NCBI GenBank assembly: GCA_035995185.1
Contig: DASYKT010000051.1
Span: forward strand, 1-64,000
Length of the DNA stretch: 64,000 nucleotides
Reading direction: 5' to 3'
DNA from: DASYKT01 sp035995185
GTDB taxonomy: Bacteria; Acidobacteriota; Blastocatellia; Pyrinomonadales; Pyrinomonadaceae
Part shown: piece by piece, positions 38,601 through 44,628 of the stretch
Position numbering within the stretch: the first letter of the stretch is position 1
Layout: the number at the start of each line of letters is the position of its first letter
The notes under the pieces: generated by a model
What the model was told of the DNA's origin: nothing
Database searches by the model: none
What the model saw: only the letters and a program-made list of their open reading frames with translations
Translations under genes and position numbers: made by a program

Positions 38601-40328
38601 GGTTGCCGTGGGAATTGTGCCGCCGCTCGTGGTAAATAAATGGTTGTAGTTCGCTCCGCCGGCGAATTGTAAAGTCGCTGCCGATCCGGTGATCGTGCCG
38701 GTGGTGTTGTTGATCGTCCCCGATACGGTGGTGACGCTGTTCGTCGCGCTAAAGGTGTTGGCTGCGCTGGTCAGTGACATCGTGCCGGCGATATTTCCGG
38801 AATGGCCGCCGCCTGAAAAAGCGATGTTAACTACGGTCGCGCTGTTTAATTGCAGTGTCGATCCTGCAGCGATATCAAGATCATCTCCACCGCCGCCGCT
38901 GATCGTTAGTGTTTTGGCGGTGGTCGTCGCCTGCAAGCTGACATTTGTATTACCGGAAATTTTTAATTGCCCGATGGTCTGGGTGGCGACGCCGGTGACG
39001 GTGGTGGTCGCGCCGTTATTGAAAACCAGGATGTCGCTGCTCGCGGGTGTGGTACGCGTCGGTGTCCAGTTTGACGCCGTTCCAAAAGCTGCCGAGCCGG
39101 TTTGATTCCAGGTGTAGGTCGCACCGGGGGTGGTCGCCTGGCTGCCGGATAATGCGCTGCCCAGCGCGCCTTCCGTCACGGCAAAGACCTTCCAGAAATA
39201 TGTCGTTCCCGCGCCGAGGCCGCTCTGCGCTGATGAAGTCGCGCCCGCGGCTGTCTGGTTGATGTAAGAATAATTCACGCCATCGGTCGAACGATAGATC
39301 GCAAACCCCAATTCATTACTGGAATTGTCCGTCCAGTTCAGGGTCATGCCCCCGCCGGTTATAGCGGTAAAAGTCAGATTGCTGGGCGCGGCGGTGGGCG
39401 CATTCGGTGTGAAAATGTATTTCGTGCCGCTGGCGATCGCATTGGCCTGCGACGATTCCGCGGGCGGGCCCGAGGACGTCGGAACGGCCGTCGTCACGCT
39501 GACATAATTGGTCGCCGAACCCGATTGCATTCCGATGGTATATCCGCCGTCCAGGCTTCCCGTCATTCCAGCGCCATAGACAAATTCGATCACGCCCGTC
39601 GTCTCGCTCAGCCACATCTGAAATGTGCCGCCGCCGTCGCCGGAGCATCCCGCGCCCCGGGTGATCTGCATATTTTGATATTCGAGTACCAGTTTGCGGT
39701 TGGGAGCGGTTCCGATGGTTTTAGAATGGATCTTGCCATTCGCGCCGACACAAAGATCGTCGTAAAACGGCGCTATCTTTGGCGCGTCGGTAGTGCTTGG
39801 GAAAATGGTTTCGTTCACCCAGGGACTGGAAGCCGCGGGGATGCTTCCCAGGCGCACATAACCGTTGGCGGAAACGCCGAATTGTGCATAACGCGTACCG
39901 TCATACCAAAAATCAAAACCGATATTGCTGAGCGCGGAAGATACGCCGTCATCCAGGTCTGCGCCGGCGAGACTGATCGTTGTCGTTCCGCTGGACATGT
40001 CTTCGAGCGAAACACCCGTCGCGAAGGTAAAAGGATAAGTGCCGGTAGAAACGGCGTTGGCCACCGGGGCGGGCTCGCCGTGAATTACGTCATCGGCGGT
40101 CGGCTCGAGCGTGGGCTGTGGAACGGGCAGCGCTTGCTGCTCCACGGTAGCGGCCGCGGGTGGTGCCGGCTGCCATTTAAAAAGCGCGGCGACAGAGTCA
40201 AAAAATGAAAGTCCGGCGGCATTTGCGCCGGTGCCTATGGCCAGGATCGAAATAATGACTATGAATGTTAAAAAAAAGACGCGTGCGGATCTTAAGGTTT
40301 TCATAAAAGATTTTGAACTCTGTTTCAT
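23679..40328 (-). CDS. Giant secreted Calx-beta/CSLREA surface protein (5549 aa)
   Basis: A 5549-residue single open frame. A signal/anchor (VFFLTFIVIISILAIGTGANAAG) is followed by a beta-sandwich domain (~90-310), a fibronectin type III domain (~320-405), a long repeat-rich adhesion-like region, and a parallel beta-helix (~1010-1480). Then come about 15 Calx-beta domains (motifs such as SIDDVTHSEGNTGT, GTLTF and TITNDDAAP), interspersed with three CSLREA domains (HCSLREA near 2203 and 2788, NCTLREA near 3503) with beta-helix segments, and two proprotein-convertase P-domain-like modules (~1780-1950 and ~5270-5460). A carboxypeptidase-regulatory-like beta-sandwich (ISGRVLTADGRPIANVKVVL, ~5465-5549) ends it. 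It is probably a calcium-binding adhesin or surface fibre. GGGGAAA precedes the ATG. No C-terminal sorting signal is recognised. Domain limits are estimates. Confidence 0.93.
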   Translation of the reverse strand: MKQSSKSFMKTLRSARVFFLTFIVIISILAIGTGANAAGLSFFDSVAALFKWQPAPPAAATVEQQALPVPQPTLEPTADDVIHGEPAPVANAVSTGTYPFTFATGVSLEDMSSGTTTISLAGADLDDGVSSALSNIGFDFWYDGTRYAQFGVSANGYVRLGSIPAASSPWVNETIFPSTTDAPKIAPFYDDLCVGANGKIHSKTIGTAPNRKLVLEYQNMQITRGAGCSGDGGGTFQMWLSETTGVIEFVYGAGMTGSLDGGYTIGMQSGSATNYVSVTTAVPTSSGPPAESSQANAIASGTKYIFTPNAPTAAPSNLTFTAITGGGMTLNWTDNSSNELGFAIYRSTDGVNYSYINQTAAGATSSAQSGLGAGTTYFWKVFAVTEGALGSALSGSQATTPGATYTWNQTGSAAFGTASNWTPTRTTPASSDILVFNNGATTTVTGVATQTIGQLKISGNTNVSLQATTTAKTLTISGGGGDDLDIAAGSTLQLNSATVVNIAFSGGGHSGNIAGTMSLTSAANTFSATNSVTTVSGTINNTTGTITGSAATLQFAGGANYNHLFTTSGGTIPTATWNAASNVNITALTSATSISGAGQAFGNLTWNCAAQTGNLSLAGTAITAAGTFTVTSTGTGTLRMGAGTNGTITAGNFTQTGGTLDLSSGSGSGTLRVSGTFNHSAGTLTETGTGTANTIEFNGSTNQSVTPGTISNTVSYRINNSAGVAVTGTLAIPTGASMIISSGGTPITSGSVSYTGTTTLVYNSATAAQTATSSEFLSAAGATNLTINNTAAAPNNTVTLPFSRSISGTLTLTAGLLSNGNNLFTVTGTTAASVSAGSATSYVNGQLARVLPASLATGSTYGFPVGKSAFSKVELVNPTTNAGGTVTVLAEAFDANSGGTAGAGLGSLNTNRYWQTQIISGAGNFTNTTIRFTETGVISANKIGASASQTGAYDSIGGTVAGSTILSNAITSLNFFAIGTGGFPGGAYSVGSGGDYATLTAAITAVNGGVLSGPVVLNLTDATYPSETFPLTINANPGSSATNTITIKPAAGVSPVIFGSASSCIIKLSGADYVTIDGSNNGSSSRDLSITNNSTNNNSAAVCFSSLGAGAGATNDTIKNTVLRAGALINTSFGVVLAGNTNGVSGADNDSITIQNNDIAKARFGIAVSGTASSSAGGVDGLLITNNIVGPVTAGSNNISFIGISLQNAVSPNATGNTVRNVISGNSGVAGISFNDGVSNGTIAGSNITNISSSAPASVVAIADGFTGTTNTGTQVTGNTISNVSATATSPSFNGAQGIISGTPGARISGNTISGISNAAVNGWPALGIEIDTELASSNITIANNAIYDIQSYSATSTFATFAAPAGIYLQGSTGGINIYYNSINLSGSHAGNGDPNNFQAALSVGPDITGLDVRNNIFANSYDNPSAAPEKSYAIYSEAPASAYTNINYNDYYASGPNAVLGFIGGADVTSLANWKTATGKDANSIAVDPIFAGDADLRLIAGSPALAAGTPIAGITTDITGAARSASTPSIGAYENGLIAPGNVQFNSAAYSGLEGQNVLVTVSRVAGASGAISVDYATSTGGSAGTATAGVCGSGSDYTDINGTLSWADGDHAPKTFSVQTCSDGLSPESIETVSLTLSNPIGTTIIGTNPATLNINDNPPGTLQFNAAAYSGNEGQNVVVTVARAGGSYGAVSVDYATGGGTAVGGASCAGSDYVTTAGTLSWADGDAVSKTFNVQLCGDGLIGESTETLNLTLSNSTGTTISGTNPAVLSIINDPINGTIFSNNTGINILDQGQSSLYPSQITVSGMTGSISSMSVTLNNLSHTYPADIVMQLVGPQGQQYFFLANVGGNIATSNVTLQLFDSAPSLLTSALLTSGQFKPTDQGISNLPTPPAPQGPYFHAAPAGTDTFASVFNGTNPNGVWSLYIYDQFNPDGGALAGGWDLDISTSVPVHFSAPSYITTENAGSVTLTVTRDGTGSASAVDYATGGGISLFPAVGGAVCGAGVDYVNTAGTLNFAIGEASRTFDIPLCDDAVYDGLKTINVALSNPTAGTSLGNLSETTVFVNDDEPAPTLSIGDVTVNEGDGTATFVVTQSFAAITDTNFMYTTSDLTAAAGSDYTGATNTIATVTAGTTTTNIVIPILQDGGFEDAETFRVAIFNATNATVVNTFGTGTIIDDDVPAQYTVTSTNNVNDGNCNATHCSLREAMNASNAAPGIISFAPGLTGTITLTGSRPQITNNTVINGPGANVITVSGNNLITPFDIPNASTSVTIKGITITNGRNLNSGQAGAITNGGDLTILDSVITASRGSIAGAIQNYTKLTVRNSTISNNIGGTTDPACANVAGAINMSGGTATITNSTISGNSVSTNCSANSGAINIYAGAVTLNHSTVTNNSSSDNSAAITNTDVTPVKTFNSIIAGNHSNTAGPDVGGQFESQGFNLIGNVDNSSGFNLPTDQTGTGASPINPMLGALANNGGTMPTHALLSGSPAKDQGNSFGVTTDQRGVARPINDLAIADVSGGDGGDIGAYEVSNPVIQVTGGPLTFPDTVVGAFSAEQAFTVNGSGLEGSITVTAPADFQISAASGSGFGPSVTLPQTSGFVINEQVYVRFAPASEGAKSGNVANSAASAITQNVAVSGNAIHEVHYGALQFSSAAYSSSETNADHTINIVVDRTGGSDGAVSVDYAVTDDTATVADNDYSITPASGTLNWADGDAAAKNIVIIVKGDLTVEPDETVNFALSNTAGGAALGSPSSAVLTITNDDAPPAIYVVNVNDDTNDGACDVTHCSLREAIIAVNAQAGEINFAPNVTGEIDLLSALPIINSPFVTINGPGAAVLTVRPAESVPNNRIFAIGGSGTMTVSGLRFYAGIGSGAGGAIYNFGTGSLTVNNCVFDANTGGFSGGAINHSSPGALNISGSSFNSNTANSGVGGAISIAFNPTVAIANSTFAGNSAGTGGTISVEEGNVTFTNCAINGANATFQGAGIYYGGVGTLSVIDSTITSAFAGNSGGALFNLSTGTVNVTRSTLSGNSATTAAGGIYNNSGTVTITDSTISGNTATGGSSNGAGLLNNSTGTYNVTNTTISGNSANGASGTGGGIYFTQLGAGQGTFTSCTITSNSARNAGGILVESPQTVILQNTLVAGNTNGSGGFGPDVWGPVFSGGYNLIGNNQAATITPITGDQIGTPGTPINPQLGPLQDNGGPTFTHALLTGSPAIDKGSAFSLTTDQRGLTRPSNKLTIANEDDGSDIGAFELQAPPTPSISVDDTVFVGDTLVPNVFTVTLSNANDLAVTVHYATADDSAHAGEDYTAKSGTLIFNPGETSKTIPVNVLPNTTNEATEQFFLNLDMPVNGTIADGQGIGTIFDDDPQATMAIDDVTHTEGNSGVTTYTFTVTKTGTTAQTISVDYATVNASAVAPSDFGSVSGTLTFTPAETTKTISVDVNGDTNFESDEIFYLRLTNPVAVDITRGEGIGTITNDDNPTLYLVNVNDDTDDGICDVTNCTLREAINWANSTGGHINFAPNVTGNISLLSNLPPLVNGNAIVINGPGANVLTVKRDASVGTLRHFTVSGTGNYTISGLTIADGDSRGFGGLNAFGGAIKIDNSRGVTINNCVFTNNWANNGGAIANDALGTSSPLTVNNSTFTANNAAQSGGGIYSRRTNVLTVNSGTFNANGAPNFGGGIYTGNTSVAFITDSLFTGNAANSGAGIYNDDNGSVTINRCNFISNNAAVGAAVNNKNGGMDVFNSTLSGNTASSEGGAAYNQFGTLNFFNSTLSGNTSGSIGGAIYYTFQGASNGTISNCTITGNHAPNGGGVMIWNGQSVVRIRNSILAGNTGSQGPDLYGTIYSSGYNILGTLGGSWGHMDPAPGDQIGQFSIINPMLAPLADNGGPTRTHLPLPGSPAINAGNAFGETADQRGFARTVNGVTDIGAVEIQNSPTQISAFSGTPQSATIGTNYAPLKARVLDTNNDPVGGVSVTFNAPNTGASGTFPGSVFSATAVTDGNGVATAPVFTANNTAGSFQVSAGYAASPLATFDLTNLNALTISVDDVTFTGADSLAASGFTVTLSAAGAQTITVHYQTADGTAVAGEDYTAASGTLTFDPGETSKPVPVTILPDAVQESTEQFYLNLDSPSSNAVIADAQGVGTIPNDDAAPTFAIDDVTQSEGNSGTTLFTFTITRTGSTALGSTVNYTTGNGTAAAGSDYDTASGSVNFLPNETSKQVIVSVNGDATYENDETFTVDLTSTDNGTFTDNSGLGTITNDDAAPAFSINHIEFAEGNSGTTAFNFIVTKTGSTDLNAGVNFETNDSSAQAPEDFTALSGMLNFLPGEMSKTITVNVNGDTAFETNEAFSVRLSGPANATLTNDTGVGTIDNDDTAPSFSIDDVTHDEGNSGTTSYTFTVTKTGSTALDASVNYNTVDGNASVADGDYTNNSGTVTFLPGDTTQTITILVNGDTKFESNEKFSVQLTDPANAAISDQFGDGYITNDDAAPSFSIDDVTHSEGNTGTVSYTFTVTKTGETDTTALVDFEAQDGTATIADNDYQSNAGTLTFQTAETTKTITVLVNGNYLIEPDEAFTVHLSNPNSATISDADGTGTIANDDNPPAVTYVDDDWAALSNGTDPDGAGPALAIGYDSFDKIQEGIDAVMDSGTVNVYGGTYDEDVTVTKAGMQLLGAGAGSTNIRGPIGGSSTTVQIAASNMTIAGFTITRLGNNTTDWNNPNLNNAGVAIQGQSITGAVIHDNILTGNRTAIDINNSNGHTVRNNVIDFNRQGLIFRNQTDNLTVVENFITNNWNVGVTFLDGSGGTNSPVQSAANSIFSKNNISANWYAQIVDRQTGGSLPAPNTTNLKNFKGNWFGTMVPVTTTANSAEPGYAAQIPVAFGGTATAPGGQPDIAGPASANFKYEPQLLSGTDTNVETVPGRGTFGFQGVANVPIVNIQDQTFIGADSLGASQGFTVTLTGDSSQIVTVHYQTADGTAVAGEDYTAASGTLTFNPGEISKVIPITILGDSVQEPTEQFSIDLDTPVNGAILDGHAVGTIPNDDAGPAFSIDDVSHNEGNSGTTAFTFIITKTGGTALTSNVTFTTQDGSAASPGDYSGVSGNVIFGPSDTTKQVTVQVNGDIELESSETFTLHLSGTDNGTISDADGTGTIVNDDAAATVQFGAAAYSEDESQTAVISVTRTGDTTGTTTVDLATSNGTAVGGASCTTGVDFINTSAVITFAPTETSRTANVQICTDSFRENPEALNLTLSNAGAPAVLGTQSTAALNINDTASQFRSVDPIAIGNNVQANPYPSTINVAGAPAVSSSVRVTLYDITHNSPEDLDILLVSPAGQKFILMGNAGGGVPLNAVTLTFDDTAFQVLPNFTQVVTGKYEPTNWVTPVANFVSPAPVGPYTEPGSAVGGFSLRNTFGSFNPNGGWNLYVRDRGSVPPLAPEGVGAIAGGWGLEFVAPTAATAEISGRVLTADGRPIANVKVVLSGGGSPSAKVVYTGQLGYYYFSDLPVGQNYVVTVKSRRFNFADPTRLFTLVDNITDENFVAEPQE

Positions 40329-40813
40329 ATTTAATTTCCCCGCTCATAAAAAGGCAGCCAAAGCCAAAGCTAAGGGTCGCCAGACTCGGGGCCGATCGTT
40401 TAAGGACGGTTAAAAGATCAAATGGTTAATGAATGCACCGATGGCAAGCGAACTTGCTTTGCCGCCCAAAAATGTGCTCACAATAAATTAAATACAGGGG
40501 GTGTCTCCTCCTGCCGCTTTCGGCAAAAGGAAAGATCGTCCATAAAAACAGACTTTTGCAGGGTCTAAAGTGTTTTGAAACTTCACCGAAAAACCTGACG
40601 TTTTCCGGATTCAAAATTCAATAACTAAACAGTTTTTGATCGGCGGAGCTTTTCGAACATGGCACTCTCAAAATTTCCGCCTGATAAAATCAAGGGAGAC
40701 AGCTTGGTACATTTCCCCGATCTTTTAATTACCCCTAATTAAAATGCATTGCTCTGATTGATATTCCGGGGAGAGATTAGCCTGTTTCAGACACCGTTGT
40801 ATATACGCATTTC

Positions 40814-40843
40814 TACTCATTTTATATGGGTATTACTACCCAT
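40814..40843 (+). promoter_or_regulatory. NarL-like heptamer cluster upstream of kinase gene
   Basis: TACTCAT (40814-40820), ATGGGTA (40826-40832) and TACCCAT (40837-40843) all match the TACYYMT heptamer (or its complement AKRRGTA) known for NarL. The last two form a perfect inverted repeat with a four-base gap. They lie about 80 bases before the kinase gene of a NarL-family two-component system, so autoregulation is possible. TATAAT follows at 40905-40910, only 11 bases before the ATG, so the message may be nearly leaderless. The rest of 40329-40813 shows nothing recognisable. Confidence 0.4.
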
Positions 40844-40921
40844 TTCTAAACAGCAGAAAAACTTGCAATGCGCGGTTTCTCTATGGTATTGAGCGATTGT
40901 CTTTTATAATCCTGAAAGTTC

Positions 40922-43873
40922 ATGCTGCGATCCGTCCGACAAATTTTATCTTTAAGTGCCTGTTACCGGTATGCCTTGATCCTGGTGTTATTGGCGGGCT
41001 GTGCCTGCTTTTCCCAGGCGGCAGAATCGCGATACCGGTTCGATTCCTGGACGACGGAGAACGGCCTGCCGCAGGTGTCGGTCAATTCCATCTGCCAGAC
41101 ACGCGATGGCTTTCTCTGGATGACCACTTTCGGCGGGCTGGTCCGTTATGACGGGCTTCGCTTTCAAACTTTTACCACCGGCAACACCAAAGGCTTGCGC
41201 ACCGGGCGTTTTATCCAGCTCAAGGAGGACGGCGAAGGCAATCTTTGGATAGGCACCGAGGGACAGGGAGTCACCCGCTATCGTGACGGGGTCTTTACCA
41301 CCTTTACCACCGACAACGGCCTTCCCGATAACGAAGTGCTTTTGCTTGACCTTGACCCTTCCGGCGCGCTCATCCTGGAAACCGAGCACCATATCCTGCG
41401 CTGGGACGGCGAGAAATTTGTTGCCTTTCCTAATCCGCCCAACGAACCGGACATCCGGCCGATGCTAAGAACCCGCAGCGGCACCTGGTATTTCCAAAAT
41501 TGGCATCTGCAAAAATACAAGGACGGTAACCTCATCCTCGATCTTCCCACGGAGCTTGATATCCCCCGGTTATTCGAAGATTCCACCGAAACACTTTGGA
41601 TCGCCGCGGCGGAAAAGGATCTGCTTTATACTTTGAAAGACGGCCAGCTCAGCGGCCATACGGCGGCCGAGGGTTTTCCCCAGATCCGGCTTGGGACGGT
41701 GATGGAAAGCTCTTCCGGCCAGATATGGTTTGGCGCGGCAGAAGGCCTTTTTCTTTTCGACGGGCAAAAGTTCACTCGTTTTACCACCGATGACGGATTG
41801 GTAAGGGGCGCGGTCAATGCCTTGTATCAGGACCGCGAAGGAACGCTCTGGGTCGGAACGACCGGCGGGTTAAGCCGGCTTACCCATCGCGCGATCACCG
41901 CCTACTCGGCGAAAGACGGCCTGGCTGGGGATAACGTTTATCCTGTTTATGAAGATCATACCGGCAAGATCTGGGTCGGCGCATGGGCGGGGCTGACCGT
42001 TTATGAGAACGGCGTATTTACCAGGGTCGAGGCCTATAAAACCGAGCTGTTCACTTCCATGCTCGAAGACCGTCATGGAAATATGTGGTTCGGAACTTTT
42101 TCCGGCGTGATCACTCCGCCCGGTTTTGGGGGCCATCTTCCGCCTTCACTCAAGCCTGCCAATGTACGCGCGATCTATGAAGACTCGGCCGGAAATATCT
42201 GGTTTGGCACCATCAGCAGCCTGGTCAGATATGACGGTAAGGATTTCACCACCTTTACGCAAAAAGACGGTTTTATGGCCAAGGGGGCCCTGGCCATTGG
42301 TCAGGACAGGTCGGGAACGATGTGGTTCGGCACCGAGGCCGGGCTTGTCACCTTCCGGGACGGGCAGTTCACTTCCATCACGGAAAAGTACGGCATCGCG
42401 GGAAACATCGTGCGTACGATCCATGAAGACAACGATGGAACTCTATGGATAGGAATGTACGACAGCGGTATCTATCGTTATAAGGACGGCAGCTTTACCC
42501 ACTACACCACCGAACAGGGATTGTTCGATAACGGCGCCTTTCAAATGGTCGAGGATGAGTCGGGAAATTTTTGGATCAGCTGCAATCTCGGTATTTACCG
42601 GGTCAGAAAAGCCGAGCTTGACGCTCTGGCCGAAGGCGGAATAAAAGAAGTAACTTCGATCGTCTATAACAAGCGCGACGGGATGCTCAATTCAGAGTGC
42701 AACGGCGGCGGTCAGAATGCGGGCTTCCGGGCAAAGGACGGGCGAATATGGTTTCCCACGCAGCAGGGCGTGGTAGTGCTCGACCCGCGCACGATCCCGT
42801 TCAACGCGGCGCCGCCGCCGGTCGTGATCGAATCGCTCGTTATCGACACCAAAGCCGTCGACCAGTATCACGAAGTAAAACTCCAGCCCGACCAGTCCAG
42901 CCTCGAAGTACATTATTCGGGCCTCAGCTTTATCAGCCCCGAACTGGTGAAATTCAAATACAAGCTCGAAGGATTGGACCCGGACTGGGTTGACGCCGGG
43001 ACACGCCGGACGGCGTACTACTCTCACATTCCGCCGGGAAGCTACACCTTTAAAGTATTGGCATCTAACCGCGACGGCGTGTGGAACGATCAGGGCGCGA
43101 CGATCGCCGTCACCGTTTTGCCTCCCTATTGGCGAACGTGGTGGTTCCTGCTGCTGGCCAGCGTGATAATTGTGCTGATGGTACTGACACTCTACCGCCG
43201 CCGGATAAATCTTCTGAAGAAAACAAATGCCGCGCGCGAAGCATTTGCCCGGCAATTGATCGAGTCGCAGGAAAGTGAAAGAAAGCGCATCGCCTCCGAA
43301 CTGCACGACAGCCTCGGGCAAAGCCTGGTGCTGATAAAAAACTGGGCGCTGCTCGGATTGGGCGGCCTGAACGGGAAAGACCCCGCCAAGTCTAACTTTG
43401 AGGAAATTTCCGCCACCGCTTCGGAAGCGATCAAGGAAGTTCGCGAGATCGCCTACAACCTGGGGCCCTATCAATTGGAAAGGCTCGGGCTGCGCAATAC
43501 CATCAGGGAAATGGTGCAGAAAGTAGCGGATGTTTCACCGATGGAGTTTAACCCTGATATCGGCGAGATCGACGGCTGCCTCGAACGCGAGGCCGAGATC
43601 GGATTCTTTCGCATCGTTCAGGAAGCGATCAATAATGTCGTAAAACATTCCGGCGCGACAGAGGCCCATCTTAAGATAAGGACCAGCCAGGAGCTTCTGA
43701 TATTTATGATGTGGGACAATGGGAAGGGTTTCGACCCGGAACGCACCAAAAACGGGTTTGGCTTGCTGGGAATGAATGAAAGGGTCGGTCTGATGCGCGG
43801 AGAATTACTGGTCAGGTCTGAAATAGGAAAAGGCACCAGTATCAAGGTAATATTACCTTGTAAAAAAGTGTGA
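40922..43873 (+). CDS. Propeller-type sensor histidine kinase
   Basis: A 983-residue kinase with a periplasmic sensor made of two-component-regulator propeller repeats (about 35-650; each with motifs like DGFLWMTTFGGLVRYDG, GNLWIGTEGQGVTRYRDG, GTLWVGTTGGLSRL), a Y_Y_Y domain (~665-740, ending in IPPGSYTFKVLASNRDGVW), one membrane helix (TWWFLLLASVIIVLMVLTLY), a HisKA_3 dimerisation domain with phospho-acceptor His795 (RIASELHDSLGQSL) and an HATPase (GLLGMNERVGLMRGELLV) at the end. The N-terminus looks like a signal peptide or lipobox (LVLLAGC). HisKA_3 kinases pair with NarL-type regulators, and one is encoded 86 bases downstream. The signal ligand is unknown. It starts at ATG 40922 with a weak GAAAG upstream. 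Confidence 0.95.
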   Translation: MLRSVRQILSLSACYRYALILVLLAGCACFSQAAESRYRFDSWTTENGLPQVSVNSICQTRDGFLWMTTFGGLVRYDGLRFQTFTTGNTKGLRTGRFIQLKEDGEGNLWIGTEGQGVTRYRDGVFTTFTTDNGLPDNEVLLLDLDPSGALILETEHHILRWDGEKFVAFPNPPNEPDIRPMLRTRSGTWYFQNWHLQKYKDGNLILDLPTELDIPRLFEDSTETLWIAAAEKDLLYTLKDGQLSGHTAAEGFPQIRLGTVMESSSGQIWFGAAEGLFLFDGQKFTRFTTDDGLVRGAVNALYQDREGTLWVGTTGGLSRLTHRAITAYSAKDGLAGDNVYPVYEDHTGKIWVGAWAGLTVYENGVFTRVEAYKTELFTSMLEDRHGNMWFGTFSGVITPPGFGGHLPPSLKPANVRAIYEDSAGNIWFGTISSLVRYDGKDFTTFTQKDGFMAKGALAIGQDRSGTMWFGTEAGLVTFRDGQFTSITEKYGIAGNIVRTIHEDNDGTLWIGMYDSGIYRYKDGSFTHYTTEQGLFDNGAFQMVEDESGNFWISCNLGIYRVRKAELDALAEGGIKEVTSIVYNKRDGMLNSECNGGGQNAGFRAKDGRIWFPTQQGVVVLDPRTIPFNAAPPPVVIESLVIDTKAVDQYHEVKLQPDQSSLEVHYSGLSFISPELVKFKYKLEGLDPDWVDAGTRRTAYYSHIPPGSYTFKVLASNRDGVWNDQGATIAVTVLPPYWRTWWFLLLASVIIVLMVLTLYRRRINLLKKTNAAREAFARQLIESQESERKRIASELHDSLGQSLVLIKNWALLGLGGLNGKDPAKSNFEEISATASEAIKEVREIAYNLGPYQLERLGLRNTIREMVQKVADVSPMEFNPDIGEIDGCLEREAEIGFFRIVQEAINNVVKHSGATEAHLKIRTSQELLIFMMWDNGKGFDPERTKNGFGLLGMNERVGLMRGELLVRSEIGKGTSIKVILPCKKV

Positions 43874-43894
43874 TGAACGGATACGGCCGCGAAT

Positions 43895-43938
43895 GTCACA
43901 AATTAATTCGTGTTTTTTGTGTAATTAGTGGCTAATAA
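43895..43938. repeat. Dispersed intergenic repeat, copy 3
   Basis: ATTCGTGTTTTTTGTGTAAT then TAGTGGCTAATAATG between the kinase and response regulator genes matches the TTCGTGT repeat family. The preceding GATACGGCCGCGAATGTC also resembles the start of copy 5 (58037-58053, GATACGGCCACGAGTGTC). Confidence 0.6.
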
Positions 43939-43959
43939 TGGCAGCCTTCCTATCAAATA

Positions 43960-44613
43960 ATGAACGAAGAAATACAAATAATTATCGCCGATGACCATCC
44001 GATTTTCCGGCGCGGCCTGCGCGGCATCATCGAAGGCCAGCCGGACTTAAACGTCGTGGCCGAAGCGGACAATGGCGAGACCGCTCTGTCGCTGATCAAG
44101 GAACATGAACCCGACGTGGTCGTTTTGGACGTCGATATGCCGGGCAAAGACGGCTTTGAAACGGTCAAGTCGATCATGAAACAGGACCTCGGCGTGGGAG
44201 TGATATTTTTGACGATGCACAATAGCGAATCGATCTTTAACGCCGCGCTCGATCTGGGTGTCAAAGGTTATGTGCTCAAAGACAGCGCGCTGCCCGAGAT
44301 CACCGACAGTATCCGCGCCGTCGCCGCCGGAAAAAACTACATCAGCCCGCCGCTTTCGACATACCTGGTGAACCGCGCCGGCCGCGCCGAATCGCTTAAC
44401 GCGCAAACGCCCGGCATCAGCGGCCTGACCGCGGCCGAGCGCAATATTTTGAAATTGATCGCCGCCGAAAAAACCAGCCGCCAGATCGCCGACGAGCTTT
44501 TTATCAGCATTCGCACCGTCGACCGCCACCGCGCCAATATAAGTTCCAAGCTCGACCTGCGCGGAACCAATGCCCTGGTAAAATTTGCGCTGGTACACCG
44601 CTCGGAGCTTTGA
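43960..44613 (+). CDS. NarL/LuxR-type response regulator
   Basis: A 217-residue response regulator. The receiver (about 1-125) has the acidic pocket IIIADDHP, phospho-acceptor Asp57 in VVVLDVDMPGKDGFE, a Thr in FLTMHN and Lys in GYVLKDS. The LuxR-type HTH (about 145-210) reads LTAAERNILKLIAAEKTSRQ followed by IADELFISIRTVDRHRANIS, the recognition helix of this family. It is the partner expected for the HisKA_3 kinase upstream (86-base gap holding one copy of a dispersed repeat) and is followed by a PAP2 phosphatase after 15 bases. Possible NarL-like heptamers precede the kinase gene. Confidence 0.96.
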   Translation: MNEEIQIIIADDHPIFRRGLRGIIEGQPDLNVVAEADNGETALSLIKEHEPDVVVLDVDMPGKDGFETVKSIMKQDLGVGVIFLTMHNSESIFNAALDLGVKGYVLKDSALPEITDSIRAVAAGKNYISPPLSTYLVNRAGRAESLNAQTPGISGLTAAERNILKLIAAEKTSRQIADELFISIRTVDRHRANISSKLDLRGTNALVKFALVHRSEL

Positions 44614-44628
44614 TCACCGGCGAAAAAA

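Noticed and set aside
24525..39105. Many plus-strand frames of 60-270 codons inside the giant gene
   Set aside because: All are complementary to a repetitive, GC-rich coding strand; none has a plausible domain or ribosome binding site.
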